Shown here: one piece after another, positions 34,961-46,054 of the stretch | Numbering within the stretch: position 1 is the first letter of the stretch | Layout of the letters: each line of letters starts with the position of its first letter | NCBI GenBank assembly: GCA_017893485.1 | Contig: CM030359.1 | Location: forward strand, 35,199,994-35,263,993 | Length of the DNA stretch: 64,000 nt | Direction of reading: 5' to 3' | Origin: Hemerocallis citrina | Taxonomy: Eukaryota > Streptophyta > Magnoliopsida > Asparagales > Asphodelaceae | Notes under the pieces: generated by a model | Told to the model about the DNA's origin: nothing | Database searches by the model: none | The model's input: the letters and a program-made list of their open reading frames with translations, nothing else | Position numbers and translations under genes: made by a program

Positions 34961-35339
34961 AGGCAAGCATCTCTTTTTTTTTGAAGAAAATGTGGAGTAT
35001 GGCCACCCTGTTTCCTTAATAAGGGATTAACAAAACAAACTCAGAGTACTGAGCCAAATACAAGATCCTACAAACATAATAACAGTAAATATACTCCACC
35101 CCAAACATAGGGGGTGGGATAGAAGAAGGAGGGCCAGAATGGCTGCACCATACATACAACTAAACAAAATACATCATATCCCCCCAACAAACCCTGGGGC
35201 GGTGGGTATCTATCAGTAGTAACGACCAAGCTGGCTGTTAGTCGATCGTCGGACCGATCTCGACTTCCTTATCATCAAAATCCTTAACCTGGAATACGCT
35301 CGCTATCCTCCCACTGTGACCAACTGCGGCCACATTAGC

Positions 35340-35711
35340 CTAAAATGAAGTAAAATGCATAATGTGAGTCAAATTACCAGAAATACTATTACAAGTTCTG
35401 CAGAAATAAAAGTTATTCCTGTCTAGCCAAAGAACCCAGGTCGTTGCGGCGATAGCGATGTACCACGCTTCTTTCATAGTTCTTCTCTCAGTGGCAAATT
35501 TTGACCCTACCCACAGGTCATCGTACTCACTAAGGTACTGATTCTTTCCCAGGGCACTGAGTACCTCAACGAGAACCGCTTTGCTCCCAGGACACTGTAG
35601 GAATAGGTGGTCTCTAGTTTCTAGGGTAGCGTTACAGAACCCACAACGGCGGTCCACATTCGGTTGGCATTTAGTGAGGCTTTCTCTAGTCAAAATCGCA
35701 TCGTTCAGCAC
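35340..35711 (-). pseudogene. LINE ORF2 zinc-binding region (zf-RVT type)
   Basis: A 123-codon frame contains CGFCNATLETRDHLFLQCP, the Cys/His pattern of the zinc-binding region that follows the RT in plant LINEs. WYIAIAATTWVLWLDRNN follows, as is typical of this region. Upstream sequence (35712-35978) continues the protein in other frames, so it is inactive. Confidence 0.8.
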
Positions 35712-35978
35712 CAGGCATAAGAAAACTTTGATTTTTAGCGGGGCTTTCGTCCTTCAAACGACATATGCCCACTTTGGGGTACATCCCCTAAAGTGAATGC
35801 AGTTATACATAAAGCAAACGGTGAACGTGCCGTTCTTTTCCAATCCCCAGGATTTTTTATCTGGACCATGAGAGCAACTAATTCCAGCATTGGTGATGTA
35901 TGTCTGAAATTCTATGAGTCTAATCTGAGGGCCCAGATTGAGCGATTGTTTGAATGGCAGTTTCCAGGAGCCTCTTTT

Positions 35979-36347
35979 CTAGGCTGCGACCATCGTGCAG
36001 TGTGGTTGTGACGCATGATCATATAGATCGGGGAACAAGGCTCTAAGTGTGTGATCATCACACCACTTATCCCACCATAATCTGGTGAGTCTGCCGCTAC
36101 CGATAACCGATGAAACACAGCTAATGAATGGTTCATAGACCTTAACGATGCCTTTCCAGAACCAGGATACACGTGGGCCTACCCTAAAGCCCAAATTTCT
36201 CGTTCCATTCCCATGCAGATATCCCTGAACAAAATCTTGCCACCCTTCCCCATTAGGGTGGAAAACCTTCCACCACCATTTATCCAGTAGAGCAAGATTC
36301 ATATCTCGAAGATCAATAATACTTAGTCCCCCATGTATCTTTTTCAT
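35979..36347 (-). pseudogene. LINE ORF2 RT-connection segment
   Basis: 123 codons with GGLSIIDLRDMNLALLDKWWW and SWFWKGI, the standard segment between the RT and the zinc region of plant L1-type elements. The frame ends at a stop at about 35979 and the domain continues out of frame. Confidence 0.8.
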
Positions 36348-37744
36348 GCATGCCTTTTTCCATCTGATGAGGTGAAAGCATTTTCTTGTACACTCTTTTT
36401 ATTCCATCTGATTCATATCTTGAAGCATCTCTTGTACACTCTTTTTATTCTATGCAAGCATTTTCTTTGAGATCCGGCAAGTAGTTATTCATTTGAATAT
36501 CGTATTTAATTGAATTCCAATATTGATTCATTATTTTCTTGATAGTACCATGTTATTGATTCATAGTCGTCTTATGATGCCGTTGTAATTGATTTAAAAC
36601 TTGAACCGTAAATTTATCGCATTATTAAACATTTGAATATACTACCCTATCATTTGTCCGAGTTTGTACTGAGGTTTCGACCCAGTTCCTGCCATCAAAA
36701 TTTGGAATCTTGTACATGATAATTATAGCACACTGTGTCTAGTTTCTAGAACATCTTACATATTCTCAATCTGATTTATAAATTGTAAGTTATCACTGTT
36801 TTAGTATTGTCATGTTATGATTTCCAGAACCGAGGCTGTACACAAAACCTGTAAAGAATTGATTGATCGACCTAGCTTCTGTAACTATAATGTATTGTGT
36901 GAGTATGAGTTGGAACTGAAAGAGAGTCTACTTTCTAGAATCTCTGACGGAATCAGATTTTCATTCCCGTAGCAGTGGAAAATTGAATTTGAGTACCAAT
37001 AGGTGCTGCTGTCTAGAACTTGCATTGTTATGTTTTTGCACATAGACTCGTTATTTTCAATAATTAATGAATTGAACTATGTATATTTTATGTATTGCAT
37101 AGCGTTGATATCTTCTTGATATTGTATCGATACTATCTGTAACACCGTGCAAAATTGGAAATGACAATTTTTCCCTTATGTGTTATGCACGTGTATTTGG
37201 TACCGTTACTGGTAATATTTGTAACGTGTTTTCATTACGTATTGTGATTTCTGACTAATTATGCATTCCCCCTATATTTTATCCTATTTAAATCAACTAA
37301 GATATTAAAATTCAATCCCTGCATTTTTACGTGCTTTTTACGTGTTTTTGATGCACGTATCGATTATGTGTTTCCACCGCTATGTGTAATATTTTCTATG
37401 TATTTTATTCAAATCTATTTTTATAAACGAAAATTCATTTTTCCTTATTTTGATTAAAATATTATTATACGTGTAATGCATGTGTTTTCTACGTACGTAG
37501 CAATTGCGTCGTAAAATTAATAAATATATTTTCTTATATTGTATTTTTATTATCTTTTAACATTTTTCCGTTGATAATATTGAATTTCATATTTTTGATG
37601 TTTTACGTGCGACGCACGTGTTTGTTTCGATGCGCGTATTTAGGCGTATTCCTTCTCGAAATAAATTTCATAAAATGTGTATGCATTTATTTTATTTGTG
37701 CATGAAACATTATAAAATTTTAATTAAACTAAAATTTTACGTAC

Positions 37745-37751
37745 ATATTAC

Positions 37752-37790
<39 letters not shown>
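37745..37790. repeat. (TA)n microsatellite
   Basis: About 23 TA repeats, directly left of the hAT MITE duplication. Confidence 0.95.
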
Positions 37791-37797
<7 letters not shown>

Positions 37798-37798
37798 C

Positions 37799-38087
37799 TA
37801 GGGCTGCAAACGAATCGAGCTATTCGCGAGCTATTCGGCTCGAGCTCGGTCAAAGCTCGGCTTAAACCGAGCTCGAGCTCAAAACTGAGCTCGTTTCGTA
37901 AACGAGCCGAGCTCGAGCTTGGTTTTTTTTTAAGGCTAAGCTCGCGAGCTATTCGGCTCGAATACGATCAAAGCTCAGTCAAAGCTCGACTCAAACCGAG
38001 CTCGAGCTCAAAACTGAGCTCGTTTCGTAAACGAGTTGAGATCGAACCTGAAGGTATTCGGCTCGGCTCGACTCGATTGCAGCCCTA
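37799..38087. mobile_element. hAT-like MITE, 289 bp
   Basis: Termini TAGGGCTGCAA and TTGCAGCCCTA form a perfect 11-bp inverted repeat. The perfect 8-bp target duplication is TGCACACC (37791-37798, 38088-38095). The interior consists of two related blocks rich in GAGCTCGAGCTC and CTATTCGGCTCG (about 37828-37935 and 37940-38050). There is no coding capacity. Perfect ends suggest a fairly young insertion. Confidence 0.95.
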
Positions 38088-38474
38088 TGCACACCTATAC
38101 CCCTAATTTAATTCTTTCCTTACTTGTCAACATCCGAACACCACAGTACAACCCAACTCAACATGGTCCCCCTTTCACTGTGCCTACATTACTATACCTA
38201 TATACTATAGTCCTTTGTACATGTATATATCTATGTAAATAAGGTGATATATTTTGTACACATGAAGTGGAGTTTGGTTCCTGTACTTGACCGGTTGGAA
38301 GTTGGAGAGAGGCCGGAGGGGGGTTTTGGAAGTGGAGAGTTGGGGGTTGGAGTTTTGAAGAGGTGGAGATGTGAAGAGTTGGAAGTTAGGGGAGTTAGGA
38401 TTATGAAGGATTGGAAATTAAGTGGAGTAATTTATTAGGTGGAGAATTATGCAATTTGAACTCCCACTTTGTCC

Positions 38475-38482
38475 TATAAATA
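38475..38482 (+). promoter_or_regulatory. TATA box of family A LTR
   Basis: TATAAATA is followed about 30 bp later by a TCTCTC / ACACC leader and a GAGAGAAAGAGAG tract. The same layout in reverse is found at 17552-17400 in copy 1. This sets the orientation of both copies. Confidence 0.6.
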
Positions 38483-39424
38483 CACCTCAGTTTTTCTCTC
38501 ATTTCACACCTAAACTAAACAAAAATAAAGAGAGAAAGAGAGTACCTTTGTGCTTTGGAGAGTTTTTGCTAGGAGGAGAAGGACAAGGAGGTGCTAGTTG
38601 GAGCTAGGAGCTAAAACAGGTCTTTTCATTCTTAGTTGATACTTTCCATAAGAGGTAGGTGATTTCTTACTTTTCTAATTGTAGAGAATGCATGCTAAAA
38701 GTTATAAATGAGTAGTATAAATTGAATTTGATGTGAAATATGTAGATAAAATCCATGCTAGTGTATTATGCCATGAATGAAAATAATTTTGTTGTGACTA
38801 AGTAAACAATAGCCACCATGATAATTAGAAAGAAGATTTTGACAAACAAATTAATGCTATGAATCATGTTAGTATGCTTGTAAATTTGTACGTGTCGAAT
38901 GTATGATTTGTATGAAAATTGTAGAAGTAGTGTTATATTAAATTTATGGTTTGATACCATGATAAGTTGAAAGAAGAAACAAAGAAAGATAAATTGAATT
39001 ATTATCATGAAATGTATCAACTATTGCATATTGCCATGTTATATTGAAATATAAATTTTGCATAAAAGAAGTTTCTTTGAGATTTCATGGATGATTAAGA
39101 GGCATGTTTGGTTTTTATTACAAAATTTTAGATTAGTATAATGGAGTACATAAACTAATTTTAATGAATATGATTCTTAAATTCGAGTTTTGAGAAAATG
39201 TAAATTAGTATGTAAAAAGAAAAGAGAAACTATTTGAAAATGGAGATATAATTTTTTTAAAATAAATTTGAACTTGTTGGTTGATGTTTTAAGATTCATC
39301 TCAGTCAAAAAGAGAAGTTTATTCAATATCCTAAAAGATTGAATCATTGGATAAACGAGTTTTGCAAAAAAGAACCAATTACTGAACAGTATGAACAAAA
39401 TTATATTGATACAACTCCTAATCA

Positions 39425-39515
39425 ATAATCACACTTGGACTTACTGGTTAGCTTGTGCACCATAGAGCACTATTTGTAAGAGACCTTGGGTTCAAAACTT
39501 GATAGTCACATTTTA
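39425..39515 (+). other. tRNA-like cassette 1 in family A LTR
   Basis: TACTGGTTAGCTTGTG (A-box-like) and CCTTGGGTTCAAAACTTG (B-box-like) are spaced as in a tRNA gene. It is degraded and no cloverleaf is claimed. Confidence 0.4.
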
Positions 39516-39589
39516 TTTTGATTCACTCAATTAAATTTCCAAACCTGTACTTTGTATATAAGGGGTTTCGGTTGCGGTTTATTGACACA

Positions 39590-39681
39590 AGTCCAAACGG
39601 ACTTAGTGGCTAGTGGGTTTGGGCATGGGCACGGGTTGTCTGTGTCGCAGGTCCTGGGTTCGAAACCCAGAGCCACCTTTT
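39590..39681 (+). other. tRNA-like cassette 2 in family A LTR
   Basis: TAGTGGCTAGTGGG (A-box-like) is followed by CTGGGTTCGAAACCCAG, a perfect T-arm with a consensus B-box, then GAGCCACC and a TTTTT terminator-like run. It is probably tRNA-derived (SINE head or captured tRNA). The anticodon arm is not convincing, so this is not a functional tRNA gene. Confidence 0.55.
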
Positions 39682-41639
39682 TGAAATTTTTGGGGCTTTT
39701 AATTCATATATTTGAGTTTTGATATGAAAAAGATTTAGAATAAAACTTTATTATTCATATAAAATGAAATGAGAATTATTAGAGATAGTTATAAAATTTT
39801 CTTGTATATTTTGATATGGGATTTGAAATAGTAAATGAGTTTTGACTCCAAAATTATCATTTGAGTAAATGATCCTTATTTTTGAAAAGAAGGAAAAATA
39901 TGTAACAAGTTATGAAACTTGTGTAAATAAACACTTATGTTGAGAATGTGAATTGAGATATGAATTGCTTAAATTGCTAATAGAATTTATAGTGATGAAT
40001 CTTTTGTCCAAGAAAGGAATTATTTGTTTTATGTTTGAATTGTAAATGCATAAGTGAATTATGAATACGTGCTAAAATAAGACATTGATCTATTTATGAA
40101 TAAGTTGGAGATATGAACATATTGAGTTTAATACATGAAGGGTATGAGTACCCATGGATTCATGTACATGAAAAGTTGTGATTTAGAGTTAGTGAGACCT
40201 CGGGTACCGACACCATTGAATTAAAAGAATTGAATTATACTTTTGAGTTTTGCCATGGAGCAATCTCGATATTTTGTGATTACGTCCGGTAGGGGTTAAA
40301 GCTAACTCTAGGGGTTGTAATTGATTCATGTCTTGATCTTAAGAATTAGGCACTAAGAGAAGATGTAGTAAAACTTGGGCAAACGTAAGTGGGGCACTCT
40401 ATATAATCGGGCGGTGTACTCCGGGACTATAGACCCAGTCGGGCGGTGTACTTCGGGACTGAGGTTGCTTCGATGGAGACGAGCTTTTATTTTAAATCCA
40501 GGACTATACGTAGTCGGACAGATAGTTTGCCGTACTCCAGTGTATATACGTATATCGAGGTTAGAGGGGCACTTGCGGGAGGTTCGCACGATGAGGAGTC
40601 TGTATAACAGTCGGGCGGTGTACTCCGGGACTGGGATCCATACTCGTGGAATGTCTAAACCTTGCTTTCATTACTGGGTAGTTTTCATGGTGAGGGATCG
40701 AACCCTTTAATGTGGAGTACGTAGGTGCTTGCCCTCGGACCAATGTAGTATGAGATGCATAGAATCCAAACAAGTATGCATTAGTATCATCTTAGAATAA
40801 AATATCCACATTAGGCATTAAGGCATTGCATACATTTATATGTTTAGTGTAGTCACATTTGATACTTTATTTTGCATTCAAAGTGTGGTTTGTTAAAGTT
40901 TTGAGATCGTTATATGTACGGCATAGAGAGGATGGCCGAGTATAACATTTTCGTCAGTTGTAAGTAACTGACGTGCCCACAGATTATTATGCAGGTAATG
41001 GACATTTTCATGAAGAAGTAAAGATGTTATGATGCTGTTGATTAATTACATTGATAAAGTTGTATAAGTTGTATTTTATTTTTATTATTGTATTTCTTTT
41101 TATCTTCCGCTGTGTAAACAATGTAAAGAACTCTGATGTATGATGAAAAGTTTAAATTTCCTTGTAAAATTGTACGAAGTGAAGTGTAAAGATCCTGTGG
41201 AATCTCGAATTCAGTTTTATTTGGAATTCGGGGCATTACACCATTGTTCACATCGGTTGTACCGATTGCATGAATCTTAATACCATCGTTTTTGTTGATC
41301 GTATCGATTGCATATTCATGATTCATGTTAATAAAATAATAACAAGTCGGGATAATAATGGTCGACTTGGTAGTGAACAACCACTGACTGTACTCGGATG
41401 AGGGGCCCGTGTTTCCCTATATTGTTATCTTGTTATCCAGTATTGTATTGTGGATAAATTCTTGTTATGGATCATGGATTGTGGATTCTTATCGTGTCGA
41501 GTACATGATCTGTGAAGTTCACCATTATAGTCTAAATGTTCACTGCTTGTATGCACCGAACCTGTGGTATGGGACACAATATTACGTGCATTACAAAGAT
41601 TAATAAAATATTGATAGACCTAAAGAACATCGACTATTG

Positions 41640-41930
41640 ATTATTGTTTACTGATTATTGTTGATCGAATATTGATTATTGTTCAAGACCTAAAGAACAT
41701 TGACTATTGATTATTGTTCATTGACTACTGATTATTGTTTATTGATTATTGTTCATCGACTATTGATTATTGTTTATTGATTATTGTTCATTGACTATTG
41801 ATTCATGGATTATTGATTATTTCTTATTGACTATTATTTATCGATAATTGATTATCGAATATTGATATTATTATTGACTATTGTTTATCGATTTTTATTT
41901 TACTGATTATTGAATATTTTATCTACAATT
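41640..41930. repeat. TATTGATTATTG-type array
   Basis: Reverse-complement counterpart of 18420-18710 in the inverted B copy: repeated ATTGATTATTGTTTATTGAC words. Confidence 0.75.
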
Positions 41931-41937
41931 TATTGAA

Positions 41938-44497
41938 GCCAATTTCAATAGGAGGGAAAGAAGAATTTTTGAATAGTTTAAGGAGTGTGGGTAGTTATTG
42001 GAAGTATGCGGGTGATTTTAAAAACTCCCCAACACCTCTCCCTTTCAAGACTTCCCACCGGCCAAGCTTAAGAAAAGCTTTCAATTTCCATTTTTTACAA
42101 TCTTACACCCTTGGCATTGGAGCTCGGATCTTAGAGGAGGGGAGAGTTGGAGATTTTTCTAGGAGTTTTTATTGCAAAGGTCACATAAAGAGGTGGGTAT
42201 TTCTTTACTTTCTAGTAGTTTTCTTGAGTAAGATTATACCATGAAATCATGATTATGTGTAGCTTTAAATTCTTTTAGATTGTAGATAAATTTTCAAATG
42301 CATGCTGATTAATCTAAGTTTAATGAGGTGATAATAATAGAAAAAGAAAATTCGATATTATGCATTAAATTTCTAAAATTTTGGTAGTATGAGAATGCAA
42401 TGTTTTGCTAGCCAAATTGTTAAGTAGAAATGCATATATTATATTGAAAAATAGCGTGAGATGTAAACATAAAAATGATTTCTCATATTGGTATGAATGG
42501 ATTATATTGATGTTGATGTATAAATTAGATAAATAAAATTGTGGATAATATGAATAATGAATTTCCATGTTACTATTCTCTAGTAATCACTAGAAATCGT
42601 ATGTGTACTTTAAGAATGTGAGAGGAATTGCAAGACCGAATTTTAGCTATGTTTATTGATGTTAGAATATAAAGACTCAGAGTCAACATTTAAAAGTTCT
42701 GCATTCCAAGTATAGACAGTGTGAGACTAGAAAGCTTGGTTAGTGTGTTCTGATTTGGGCGCTGTGTACATTGCCAAGGCCATGGGTTCGAGTTCTTAGG
42801 GGCTATTTTCCTTTTCAAATTCTTACAAAATCTTATAAACAGTGAACATAAATATATATGATGTTTTGTGCAAAGTTCTACATTTACAGCAAGTTGGAAA
42901 CTTGGTTGTGGGGTGTGATTTGGGGCGCAGCTTGCTCTTGGGTTCGATTCTGGATGGGGCTATTTGTTTTTGGTTATTATTATTTTACATTTATGCATTT
43001 ATTTTTTCTTGAGGAAGAGTTTAAACTAATCTAGTATATTAATGGAATATTTTGAGATAACTGTATATAAATTTAAGATTCATTTGTGGTTAAATTACAT
43101 TACAAAATTAGGAGGTATGTCAATTGATTGTTTTGGATTCATTCCAAAAATTATTTCGTTTTATGGCGAGCTAAGTTTGGAGTATTTTGAGATGATTAGA
43201 TAAAAATTTAGAAATTCATTTCGTTGTAAAAATTTATGTTATAAATTATTTTTTGACAATGAATTAAGAGCTAATTAAAATGTGGGTTTGGGATAATGAA
43301 TTAGACATGTGTTATTTTGGTAAAGTTTTATCAATGTGAAATCTTATTGAAATTTTTGTATTTTAACGAGTAAGAAGTGATCTAGTGGTTTGAGATTGAT
43401 GAATTCAAAGAAATGAATAAGAGAATTAAATGACTTATAAATGAATGAATAAAAATTTCATGAATGAGGCTAAGAATAACCTAGAAGATCGCTGAATTTG
43501 AGATGTGTGGTTTCTAGAAGGTGAGCGGGACCCTTAGTGACCGGCAAATTATGATGAATTTTGTGAAATGGCTAAATATGGGTCAGAGTTATTGATGCGT
43601 TAGTTTAAATTCGGCAGGGTAAACTAGCTCTAGGCCATGAAAACTATAATTAGATTAAGGACATACACTAGAATTGGAGACGTGATGAGACTTGGGCAAA
43701 CGTAAATGAGACGTCTCTATATAGTCGGGCGGTGGACTCCAGGACTATAAATTGCTTGCGAAGCGAGACGAGCCTTAATTAATTTCGGGACTGTGAATGG
43801 TCGGGCGATGGATTCCAGGATCATGAATAGTCGGACGGAAGGGAAGCGAATCTTCAATATTTTCCGGGCTAGAGCGGCACTTGCGGGATGTCTGCACAAC
43901 GAGGATTCTGTATAGTCGGATAGTGTACTCCGGGTCTAGAATCCATACTCGTGAGACGTCTAAACCTTTTTTTTGTCACCGTAGTAGGATTTCATAACGA
44001 GGGATTGAACCCTATAATGAGTAGTACGATGAGGGCTTGCCCTCGGACCTATGTAGTATGAGATGCATAGAACCTGAACAAGTGTGCATTAGAGTTGCAT
44101 CATAAGCATGAATGTTTGCATTAGTCATTAGGTTCATATCATACACTGACATAATTAGGATAGTCACGTTTTGTTTTGCATTCAAGTTTGTAATTGTTAA
44201 ATTGAGGTATCACTGTATTATAGCATTACACTAGTTGTATGCAACTGACATACCTGTAGTTCTCAATTTGCAGGACACATATTAGCAAGCGATGGGGACA
44301 TGAGTTGATGTCGATGACTGTTGTAGTATTGAAGATGTTTGATGATACAAATTATATTTTTATGTAAATTTCTGTTGCGTATTATAAAGAATAACATTGT
44401 AATGAAAAACTTTTAAATTCCTTATATTTTTGTACGAAATTGAAGTAAATATTTTGGTTGTTCTACGAATTACATGTGTATGAAAATCGGAGCGTTA
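41938..44497 (+). mobile_element. Long-LTR block, family C copy 2 (uninterrupted)
   Basis: About 2.56 kb ending GAGCGTTACA. It aligns along its length with 21722-22116 plus 30969-32957 and represents the unoccupied site of the 22117-30963 insertion (AATGAGGTGATAATA at about 42325). It shares the GTCGGGCGGTGGACTCC block (43725) with family A (40408). The left edge begins CCAATTTCAATAGG, exactly as in copy 1. No coding domain is present. Confidence 0.65.
42728..42815 (+). other. tRNA-like cassette in family C copy 2
   Basis: Counterpart of 31386-31452: GGTTAGTGTG, then CATGGGTTCGAGTTCTTAGG with a B-box match, then TTTTCC. Confidence 0.4.
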
Positions 44498-44965
44498 CAT
44501 AAATAGCCATAAATACTTGATTGATGGCATATAAACTGTAGAGGTCTTCCTTCTCTAATGATCTACATCTTTAGTTTGCTCTTTCATTCATTCTTTTAAT
44601 CATATGATTGTGAACTAAACTAATATATAACGAAAAAGGAAACTTACAAATTAATGGTCAATAAATCATCAAATGTTTTGGGTTATAGACGAACAAGATA
44701 AATCATTTTTCTCCATTTAACTCTATTAAGGTTATCACCAGTATTACATTAACAACTAAAGTAGCTTTAAACTATCACTTCAAGTTCATTTTGGTTGACA
44801 ACTACTCCTGTATGCTCCATTACTATAATCCTATCGCTTCTCTAACTTTTTACAGGCACGGTTACTGATCTTCATTTAACAAGGGAAAACATTTCGACTG
44901 ATGCCCCCTCTTAATTCCAACAGGTTTACAGATTCATGTCACAGACATCCAGCTAAATTCCATAC
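44498..44965. other. Unassigned AT-rich sequence
   Basis: No repeat, ORF or family signature seen. It may be single-copy flanking DNA. Confidence 0.3.
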
Positions 44966-45696
44966 TGTTGAAATAATAAAAATTACTAGTAGATCTGAAT
45001 AATCAAATCAACTTCTGATAGCACTGCACGATTGTGGAATGGATTGAAGCGAGCGGCTATAACTGCAACATGAAGAATTGTGAGAACGGCTCGAGGCGTG
45101 GATGACACTTTCTTTAAGAAGCTACTTGGCTGATTCTAGAGATGAATCATTGATCACCAAATGCTCTCCCAGAATACAACGAGTTTCTGTTTACAGTTTT
45201 GCCTGATACTCTAGTGGCAACAAGTACCAAGCTTGCACAAAAAAATTGCTCAATAATTGAAAAAATATTTGAGAAGAAAGGAAGAATGTATTTTCTCTCT
45301 CTACATTGTTCTATGATATCTATTTATAGTCATAGAAGAGAAGGGAAAAAATGGTTTTCTGATTTTTGGCTATAAAACAGTATTTATTTTCATCACAAAA
45401 GGATCATTTACTGCCATTAAAACGATTCAATAATTTTTCTTTATTGGTAAAAAACGGCTAGTAAGAAAAGAAACATTTTTAATATTTTAAAATCAGTTTT
45501 TAAAAAATAATTTCTTCTCCAATAGACCCGGCCCGGTTAAAAATATATAAATATCTTATTATATAATATGTGGAAGATGAGAATTGATCCTTCAACCTCA
45601 TGTGATGTGAGCTCAAAACTTTAATCATTGGACCACAAAAAAATGTTGGTAATAAGCAATAAAATAAATATTTTAAATGTATATTAATTTCCAACA
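44966..45696 (-). mobile_element. Copia-type solo LTR
   Basis: 731 bp, TGTTGAAATA to TTTCCAACA, with a near-perfect 5-bp duplication (CATAC at 44961-44965, TATAC at 45697-45701). A TATA-like CTATAAATAG on minus (about 45328-45337) gives the orientation. Size, termini and AT content fit Copia LTRs. It has no internal region. It contains a tRNA-like segment on minus (about 45650-45580: TGGTCCAATGATTAAAG ... GAGGTTGAAGGATCAATTC). Confidence 0.75.
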
Positions 45697-45779
45697 TATA
45701 CAGACGGCTAGTTCAAACAACAAAAATAATTGCAGGGAATAAAATTATTTAACATATAACAGAGACAATATAAGTAGAA

Positions 45780-45878
45780 CTATGTAAGTGTATCAGAAGG
45801 AACACATGCAATTTCAGTGGCATCAACACGAGTTCCAATAATCTTCAATCTCACTTCACTCTCCTTTTGAATTTTTAC
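45780..45878 (-). pseudogene. RPB7-like terminal exon (RNA polymerase subunit 7 family)
   Basis: On minus, a splice acceptor TTCTACAG at about 45886-45879 is followed by 32 codons and a TAG (45782-45780). The first 23 residues start VKIQKESE and contain VRLKIIGTRVDATEI. This matches the C-terminal OB-fold of plant RNA polymerase II subunit 7 (NRPB7), whose paralogues serve Pol IV and Pol V. After ATEI the sequence diverges (ACVPSDTLT) and stops. The usual C-terminus (about 20 more residues) is missing. No upstream exon is recognisable before the Tourist-like element at 46055. It is a gene fragment, either captured or the remnant of a disrupted host gene. Confidence 0.6.
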
Positions 45879-46054
45879 CTGTAGAACATCTTACAGCAAG
45901 TTAGATCAAAAGGGAAATAAAACAAAATTGCTCATATTACTTGCTAATGCTACCCACAGGTAAAATAATTCATTTACGGAAAAAGGAAAAAAAAACCATT
46001 TCAACTGTTCAAAAGAAAAAAAAATCGTAAAAATAATAATTCACTCATATGTAA

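Larger units (their letters stand above)
34976..36422 (-). mobile_element. 5'-truncated LINE (L1-like) 3' end
   Basis: About 1.45 kb on minus, flanked by the 11-bp duplication AAGCATCTCTT (34965-34975 and 36423-36433). A T-run at its left edge on plus corresponds to a poly(A) tail on minus. It encodes only the C-terminal part of the LINE polyprotein. The 5' truncation, A-tail and variable-length duplication are the classical products of target-primed reverse transcription. Confidence 0.85.
37138..41240 (+). mobile_element. Solo long LTR, family A copy 2
   Basis: 4103 bp, TGTAACACCGTGC to GGGGCATTACA, lying inside family B copy 2. It matches 15088-18039 in reverse, in the promoter/leader region and near the end (TTATCTTCCGCTGTGTAAACAATG type block). 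There is no coding or internal domain. Flanking 5-mers CTATC and CCATT do not match, so the target duplication is decayed or the ends are slightly off. It contains a TA microsatellite and a hAT MITE. Confidence 0.7.
33049..41937 (+). mobile_element. Long-LTR block, family B copy 2, split by LINE and LTR insertions
   Basis: It starts TGTAACCTCCATTTCCG. Segments 33049-34964, 36434-37137 and 41241-41937 match 18323-21563 in reverse. The 5' third ends in a CT-rich stretch (33717-33775) and then a GC-rich block. The right end is lost: about 100 bp present at 18323-18420 is missing before C copy 2 begins at 41938. Nested insertions are a LINE (34976-36422) and a family A LTR (37138-41240). Confidence 0.6.

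Noticed and set aside
37799..38087. Link between the GAGCTC-rich hAT MITE and the GAGCTC-rich LARD-like module
   Set aside because: They share only short GAGCTCG words, with no longer alignable segment or shared ends.
39590..39681. Functional tRNA gene
   Set aside because: Only A-box, B-box and T-arm are good. Acceptor and anticodon arms do not pair convincingly.
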